Part shown: piece after piece, positions 55,642 through 64,000 of the stretch
Position numbering within the stretch: position 1 is the stretch's first letter
How the letters are laid out: every line of letters begins with the position of its first letter
Source: Bacteroidota bacterium
GTDB lineage: Bacteria; Bacteroidota; Bacteroidia; Chitinophagales; Chitinophagaceae
Length of the DNA stretch: 64,000 nt
Direction of reading: 5' to 3'
Assembly: GCA_005882315.1 (NCBI GenBank)
Contig: VBAR01000001.1
Span: 259,736-323,735 of the forward strand
Translations under genes and position numbers: made by a program
Notes under the pieces: model-generated
The model's database searches: none
What the model was told of the DNA's origin: nothing
The model's input: the letters and a program-made list of their open reading frames with translations, nothing else

Positions 55642-58600
55642 CTGAAAATAAGTTTTACTTCACCAACAATGCCTGCTGGCAACAAAGGTTTATCTTTTAA
55701 TCTGAATGGAGCTGTCGTCCATGTAATTCTTTTGTCAGGTGGCAAAAGATTATCACCGATTAGACGATTATGCCATGTATTGGTGACCTCGATTTCGATT
55801 TTATTTTCGCCTTGTTTGATAGCCTTGGTAATATTTAATTCGTACGGCTCTGTCCATAAAGTTCCGCAGTCCATTCCATTTACTCTGACTGTAGCAATAT
55901 TATAGATAGAATCCAATTCAACAAACACTCTTTTATCGAGTTCATTTTTATCTATAACAAAAGTCTTTTGATAAATTGCCGATCCTGAATAATACTTAAT
56001 ATGTAAATCAGAATTTTTTGACCAGCTTATTAAGTCATCGAAAACGATGGCCTGTTCTGCTCCTCCGTAATTCTTATTAAACAACACTTCCCATTTTTTC
56101 GAAAAAAACTTTACTGGAACTCCAGTCATCGTCCACCCGCCGGGTTCATACTTTACCGCTTCTTTCCTGAATATAATAAATATAGATTGATTCGCTTTTA
56201 AAGAAATTCCGGTTGTCACACTTCCTTTTTCAACTTCAATTCCAAAATTGTCGCTTATAGTATTTCTTATAGGGTCCCACAGTTCCGGGTTTTTTCCATT
56301 AACCCGAAAAGTTAACCGTACTGAGTTTGGCTCATTCATTTGATTTGATAAAAAATAAATATCGACATCACCAATTTTTCTGTGTGTCCATGCAACAGAA
56401 TGGCTTTGTTCTAAAAACTCTATATCTTTTTTCACTCCGAGTTTTTCAAATGAGCTTTCCATGTAAGGTGTCGGAAAAACATTTTTACTGCCATTAAATG
56501 ATTTAATATATCCTTCGTCAACTATGATCTTAGCCCCTGCATTTGCTAACTGTTTTAATTTATTCAAAACAGCCGTACTCATTGTTCCATTAGGATTCAT
56601 TGGATGTTTTCCCGGTATTATTAGTACAGCATAACTTGCTCCTCCCGGGGTAACTACTCTCCCATTCACGACTTTCATTGTCATCAACACATCGGGATTA
56701 AAGCTATCATATTTATAACCATTCAAAGGATCGATCCAGTCTTCCGGATCAGCCATATTTGCTGAATGAGAAACTCCATCTGGTATTTGACGCATCGGTT
56801 GACCGGTGTTTTCTAATCTTTTCTTTTCTGCATCTACTTTCTCTTTTCCGAAAATTCCAGGTAATGTGTTTACTAACCTGTCTGGCAAAACTGAACGCCT
56901 GGGTATTTCTTCACCCGTAAATACAGCAATATCAACAACAGGTTTTCCTAATTGCAATAATGCCTGGCATCTTGTAAGATATTCGATCCATGCCTTGCTT
57001 TGTTTGAACCATGTCTGGTCTCTTTGAAAATATAAACCCACACCATCCAATGTCATTCCCGGCTTTTTATTCAACCATGGATTGTGTGTCCATACATGCA
57101 AGACCATTTTATTAATACCTAATGCAAAATTCCTATCGCCGATCGCTTTTAAATTTCCGGGATGTTCGCCCCAGTTCATTCTTACTGATGTAAAAGCTTC
57201 TGCCTGGATAATATTCTTCCCATAAATATGTGCGGCACTGATGGCGTCAAACATATCATTGGGCTTATCATGTGTTGGACTATTGAGCCAAAACTCACCC
57301 ATTGGCAGATCAACATTTTTATAATGCAGTAATCCATCGCTTACAAATGTTGGAGCAATACTTTCTGCACTGAACTGGCATCCTTTTGCAGCAGAGAGTT
57401 TTTTAAGCGTAACATAAAATACATCATTCACCAATTCAGCGATCGTAGTTCTTACATCATGCAAGATCTTTTCTGATCTCTCTGCACTTTCAATTGGCAC
57501 ACCGGTCATCACTAATAAATAAGGCACCAGGTCATAGCCTCTTCTTTTCTTAAACTCAGCAGCAAAATTTTTACTCCAGTTCTGGCTACCGCATTCCCAA
57601 CTATCAACATGAAATATCTTCAACACTTCTTTTGCTAAAGCAGGATCTGTTTTTTCAAAAGCTTTTCCAAACCAGTTATCAAATTGCAGTTTTATTGCTG
57701 CTGCATTGAATTTATCGCATTCTAATCCTTTGCCTGCGCCGCCGGTTGCATTCGTTTGCCCGGTAGTAGTGTGACCAATTCTTACAACTACCCAATTACC
57801 TTGTGGCGCTGTCCAGTTCAGATTTCCATCTGCATCTAATTTTCCAGTAAGATCAATGATCGTTTTTAATGACACGGCTTCTCTTTCATTTACCTGTTGC
57901 GTTGTTGTATTTGCTGCTACTCTCCACACAGATCCGTTCTTTGACTGGTATTGATTGATCACCGGCTCATCACTTAAATAAATTCCCATCACTTTTAAAG
58001 ATGGTTTCCATTTCGCAGCATCCAAATCTTCTGCGCCGGGTTCGCTTCCTTCTTTATCGTATACAAAACGGAAATACTTAGAAGTAGTTAAAGGAATTGC
58101 ATGTGTGTAATCCTCTTCGGTATCCTGCCAGCCATGACGCGGCGGTTCTAATCTCGTTACAGTTTTAAAATTGATGCCGTCTTCACTTGTTTGAATGACC
58201 AGCCGCTGTGCCTGGTAACTGTTGGTACCGGTATGAATACGAATGGAACGACATGTAAATGGTTGCGGGTATTTATATTGGATCCAGCAATTAGTATCAC
58301 TTTTAAAACTCTGCTTATTATCCGCATCAGGATAAGATAAGAAAGGAGCTTTCACGCCATTACTTGTTGAAACCGTCGGTATCATTATCTCGTTCCGGAA
58401 AGCATAAGAAGAATTAGCCGGATAAGCAAATACTGCTACCTCTTTATAAAAATCTTCTTTTGTTTCAGGTTGCTCTAAATTTATTTTTCCGGTATACCCG
58501 TTTCGGATATATGTTTTTGTCCAGGTTAATTTCTGCATGGAAAGTTCGGGAGTGATCCAGGGACCACCGGCTAGTGCAAAGCCATCACTTACATGCATCG

Positions 58601-58958
58601 CTAATTTTAACTTCAATCGTTTTGCTTCCTGCATGGAAAATTTTACCATTTCCCACCATTCCGGTGTTAGCTGTCTTACTGTTGGTTGAAATGGAATTAC
58701 TGATGAAGTATCCTTTATTGGCATTAAGTATGCGCCGCCAATGCCGACTTCTTTCATTGCTTCTAAATCGGCGGTGATGCCTTCTTTGGAAACAGCACCA
58801 TGCATCCAGTACCAGAATACCCATGGCTTTGCTGATTCGGGTGGATTGAGAAAATTCTTTTCGATTATGTCAATAGGCCTAGTTTGCTGTGTAAATCCAA
58901 TAAATGAGATCAACAGCAAACAAATCGTGGTAACAGAATATTTTTTTACTATCATCAA
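55638..58958 (-). CDS. Alpha-L-rhamnosidase, GH106
   Basis: An 1106-residue secreted enzyme (signal peptide ending GFTQQ, ~25). GH106 features are the N-terminal barrel start PWVFWYWMHGAVSKEG and ADLEAMKEVGIGGAYLMP, the FHVDSWECGSQNW and FSAESIAPT segments that carry conserved Glu residues, and a C-terminal beta-sandwich with ATVRVNGMDCGTLWTEPYEL. Inserted beta-sandwich regions explain the length, which is normal for the family. It releases terminal L-rhamnose from rhamnogalacturonan-derived oligosaccharides and so feeds the rha cluster. It lies between a GH43-like gene and the DUF5703-type gene. Confidence 0.92.
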   Translation of the reverse strand: MMIVKKYSVTTICLLLISFIGFTQQTRPIDIIEKNFLNPPESAKPWVFWYWMHGAVSKEGITADLEAMKEVGIGGAYLMPIKDTSSVIPFQPTVRQLTPEWWEMVKFSMQEAKRLKLKLAMHVSDGFALAGGPWITPELSMQKLTWTKTYIRNGYTGKINLEQPETKEDFYKEVAVFAYPANSSYAFRNEIMIPTVSTSNGVKAPFLSYPDADNKQSFKSDTNCWIQYKYPQPFTCRSIRIHTGTNSYQAQRLVIQTSEDGINFKTVTRLEPPRHGWQDTEEDYTHAIPLTTSKYFRFVYDKEGSEPGAEDLDAAKWKPSLKVMGIYLSDEPVINQYQSKNGSVWRVAANTTTQQVNEREAVSLKTIIDLTGKLDADGNLNWTAPQGNWVVVRIGHTTTGQTNATGGAGKGLECDKFNAAAIKLQFDNWFGKAFEKTDPALAKEVLKIFHVDSWECGSQNWSKNFAAEFKKRRGYDLVPYLLVMTGVPIESAERSEKILHDVRTTIAELVNDVFYVTLKKLSAAKGCQFSAESIAPTFVSDGLLHYKNVDLPMGEFWLNSPTHDKPNDMFDAISAAHIYGKNIIQAEAFTSVRMNWGEHPGNLKAIGDRNFALGINKMVLHVWTHNPWLNKKPGMTLDGVGLYFQRDQTWFKQSKAWIEYLTRCQALLQLGKPVVDIAVFTGEEIPRRSVLPDRLVNTLPGIFGKEKVDAEKKRLENTGQPMRQIPDGVSHSANMADPEDWIDPLNGYKYDSFNPDVLMTMKVVNGRVVTPGGASYAVLIIPGKHPMNPNGTMSTAVLNKLKQLANAGAKIIVDEGYIKSFNGSKNVFPTPYMESSFEKLGVKKDIEFLEQSHSVAWTHRKIGDVDIYFLSNQMNEPNSVRLTFRVNGKNPELWDPIRNTISDNFGIEVEKGSVTTGISLKANQSIFIIFRKEAVKYEPGGWTMTGVPVKFFSKKWEVLFNKNYGGAEQAIVFDDLISWSKNSDLHIKYYSGSAIYQKTFVIDKNELDKRVFVELDSIYNIATVRVNGMDCGTLWTEPYELNITKAIKQGENKIEIEVTNTWHNRLIGDNLLPPDKRITWTTAPFRLKDKPLLPAGIVGEVKLIFR

Positions 58959-58996
58959 TTATACTAAGACAAATATTTAAGCCTTTACCACCTAAG

Positions 58997-59024
58997 TTCC
59001 CCTTTAGGGGACAGGGGTTTAAAA
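58997..59024. repeat. GC-rich palindrome, repeat family B copy 3 (at a stop codon)
   Basis: TTCCCCTTTAGGGG-ACA-GGGG-TTTAAAA. As at rhaT, the end of the repeat coincides with the stop codon (59019-59021) of the minus-strand GH43-like gene. Confidence 0.75.
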
Positions 59025-60199
59025 TTTCATTTTGCTTTTCCCCTTATCAACAGAAGTAGCGACAGCGATACCCCGATGATCCTTATTATCTACTGCACAA
59101 TAAAAATGATACACTACACCCTTCCATTTTACCACATAACTTTTATGTGCATACTTCGCATCATAATCTTCCGTTGATTTGATAAGATCATCGCCGTTCC
59201 AATCTGTCCAGTTCACCAGGTCATAACTACAGGCAAAACGATTAAACGCTTCATTTTTTCTTTCTTCCCAAAAAGCTCCAAAATAAAACATTACCCACAC
59301 ATCTCCGATCTTTTGTATCACTCCATCTCCCGTTATTCCAATTTTATGGTGAACGACAGGATCAATTTGATATCGTTGCCAGTTGATCATATCATCACTT
59401 ACTGCCATACCGATCCTTTCAAACCAACGCCACTTGGGTGTGTTGTTGCTTGTATCGCCATTAGCATTATAGTACATCACAAATGGATGCCCTAAAGTTT
59501 TGTCTTTATCCCAGATAACCGAACTCTTATATAATTTTTTATTCTCCCACCAGCGAACATCAATATCACTAATTGATAAAACAGGGTCACCAACACGTTT
59601 CCATTCATGTGGTTTTGTCGGGTCTTTATCAGTATGTGCTATGCCAATGCTTAGTTTACCCGTCTCATATCCTTTTTCTTTTCCCCCGATAAAACTCATC
59701 CAGTACTTCTTATTATACTTCTCTAGTTTGTATGAACCCTCCCATTTATGATCCTGTAAGGCAATATAGCCAGCTTTTTGATTTGCATCCCATTCAGTTG
59801 CATCTTTATTGGTTGTATCTCCAAAGCTCATGATCTTTCCCAATGTTTTCCATTCCAATAGATCTTTACTCTTTGCAAGCCATGTTTCATAGCCACGACC
59901 GTCAAAAAGAATATAAGTCATATACCAATCTTTTCCTTTTCGAAACACAGATGGACAATCTATTTTCTTTGAATCATATTCCGGAGTAACAACTAATCCA
60001 TATTTATAAGGCGTTTTTACTTCATCATAAATTTTTTGCATCAAAGACTGAGGAACTTCTTTCTGTGCAGATACAGCTATGTAAATAAAATGGGCTAAAG
60101 CCCATGAGAGAAAAAATTTTATTTGCCCCGGCCTTAAGGCCGGGGCAAATAAAAACCAATCTTGTTTTAGGGCTTTAGCCCAATTAAATTTTTTCCTCA

Positions 60200-60200
<1 letters not shown>
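59019..60200 (-). CDS. GH43/GH117-like five-bladed propeller glycosidase with repeat-disrupted signal peptide
   Basis: A 393-residue protein. Residues ~60-385 form a five-bladed propeller of the GH43/GH32/GH117 kind: KIDCPSVFRKGKDWYMTYILF (first acidic residue), WLAKSKDLLEWKTLG, GKLSIGIAHTDKDP, RIGMAVSDDMINWQRY and RFACSYDLVNWTDW blade repeats. The subfamily is not clear. The N-terminus is odd: a 90-bp palindromic repeat (60092-60181) lies in frame between the basic start (MRKKFN) and the final part of the signal peptide (FIYIAVSAQ). The start codon overlaps the GH2 stop (TAATG), so the start predates the insertion. Export may be altered. A GC-rich palindrome sits at the stop. Confidence 0.75.
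60092..60181. repeat. 90-bp compound palindrome, repeat family A copy 2, inside a signal-peptide coding region
   Basis: Outer arms GGGCTAAAGCCC (60092-60103) and GGGCTTTAGCCC (60170-60181), inner perfect 30-bp palindrome at 60121-60150 centred on GGCCTTAAGGCC. Exactly 90 bp, as at 8218-8307, so it preserves the reading frame of the gene at 59019-60200. Confidence 0.92.
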
Positions 60201-63508
<3,308 letters not shown>

Positions 63509-63608
63509 TTAATTTTTCTTCGTTATATGTTCAATAGCGAACAGAACCCTGAACGGAGCGTCGCAACAAAAGCTTCATAGTAGTACTTAAGCTTGTAAAA
63601 TAATTTTA

Positions 63609-64000
63609 TTACTTCTTCTTCAACAACTCCATTTCAATACATGCCTGCATAAAAGGTCCGATCGCTTTTAAATCATCATCCCGTCTGGGTTCATTTACAT
63701 AATATTCATAAGTGCCATCACGATATGGTATGCCGCCAAGCCCCGCACCAGCTACCGCCTGTATATAATGATACTTGCCGTCGGCATCTTTGGTTACAAA
63801 TTCTTTTATCATTCCATTATATGCTTTTTGCAAAGCAGAATTAAATGACTGCGGAATATATTTTAACCGCACTGCTTTTGCCAATGCAAATACAAACATG
63901 GCAGTACCTGATGACTCGAGATAATTTTTTTCTTTATAAGCTTTATCAGTTACTTGCCACCATACTCCTGATTTTGTATCCTGAAATTTTATCAACGCCG
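63609..64000 (-). CDS. GH105-family hydrolase, C-terminal part (cut by window edge)
   Basis: About 130 codons of the 3' end are present; the frame remains open at the right edge. The residues match the C-terminal part of GH88/GH105 unsaturated glucuronyl/galacturonyl hydrolases: SGVWWQVTDKAYKEKNYLESSGTAMF, AVAGAGLGGIPYRDGTYEYYV and DDDLKAIGPFMQACIEME. It is the first visible gene of the second degradation operon, 100 nt upstream of the GH2 gene. It would remove unsaturated uronates from lyase products. The active-site Asp residues are outside the window. Confidence 0.85.
   Translation of the reverse strand, partial: ALIKFQDTKSGVWWQVTDKAYKEKNYLESSGTAMFVFALAKAVRLKYIPQSFNSALQKAYNGMIKEFVTKDADGKYHYIQAVAGAGLGGIPYRDGTYEYYVNEPRRDDDLKAIGPFMQACIEMELLKKK

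Noticed and set aside
63993-63995. Complete small gene ending the window on the right
   Set aside because: The apparent start is an in-frame TTG; the frame stays open to the edge and the residues match the C-terminal third of GH105, so it is a cut gene.

Overview
This window looks like a chromosomal segment of a low-to-mid GC Bacteroidota, most likely Chitinophagaceae or a close relative. The reasons are three SusC/SusD pairs, Bacteroidetes-type lipoprotein signals (a Cys followed by Lys-Lys), a type IX secretion C-terminal domain on a dehydrogenase, TAnnTTTG-like promoter elements, few Shine-Dalgarno sites, and several families of dispersed palindromes. This is inferred from gene content only. 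I saw no rRNA, tRNA, CRISPR array or complete transposase gene.

Layout. (1) 1-9676, minus strand: a carbohydrate-degradation operon transcribed GH105 > GH51 > CE12 esterase > GH27 > GH39 > PL22 > GH43-like (cut by the left edge). (2) 9841-14935, minus: a SusC/SusD pair with its own terminator. (3) 15098-30365, minus: a seven-gene outer-membrane operon, FAS1 lipoprotein > SusC > SusD > FAS1-CBM lipoprotein > FAS1-CBM lipoprotein > SusC > SusD, ending in a strong terminator. (4) 30819-38671, minus: an L-rhamnose catabolic cluster, rhaM, rhaT, rhaD (aldolase fused to a dehydrogenase), rhaI, rhaB and an FMN-dependent L-lactate dehydrogenase. It is flanked by a GntR regulator and an AraC regulator. 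(5) 41009-53185: a mixed region with an SGNH esterase, TetR plus two HXXEE membrane proteins, YceI/HxlR, a GlxA-like regulator, DinB, two SRPBCC proteins, a BtpA-like protein, a VOC protein, a PQQ-type sugar dehydrogenase and a small lipoprotein. (6) 53311-64000, minus: a second degradation operon, GH105 (cut by the right edge) > GH2 > GH43-like > GH106 > DUF5703-type protein.

How it fits together: the enzymes match the breakdown of rhamnogalacturonan-I and its arabinan/galactan decorations. GH106 and GH105 act on rhamnose and unsaturated galacturonate, CE12 deacetylates, GH51 and GH43 remove arabinose, GH2 and GH27 remove galactose, and PL22 splits oligogalacturonides. The released L-rhamnose would be imported and converted through rhamnulose-1-phosphate to DHAP and L-lactaldehyde, then L-lactate and pyruvate. 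No rhamnogalacturonan lyase (PL9/PL11) is in the window.

Most notable observations: a direct-repeat element (CAGGAT-N4-CAGGAT) sits at near-constant distance upstream of a promoter-like element at all three pectin-side transcription units. FAS1 lipoproteins with CBM-like C-termini are built into a double SusCD operon. A 90-bp compound palindrome and other dispersed repeats have entered N-terminal or signal-peptide coding sequence of several genes. A TetR gene is followed by a perfect 16-bp operator-like palindrome and tandem HXXEE membrane proteins.
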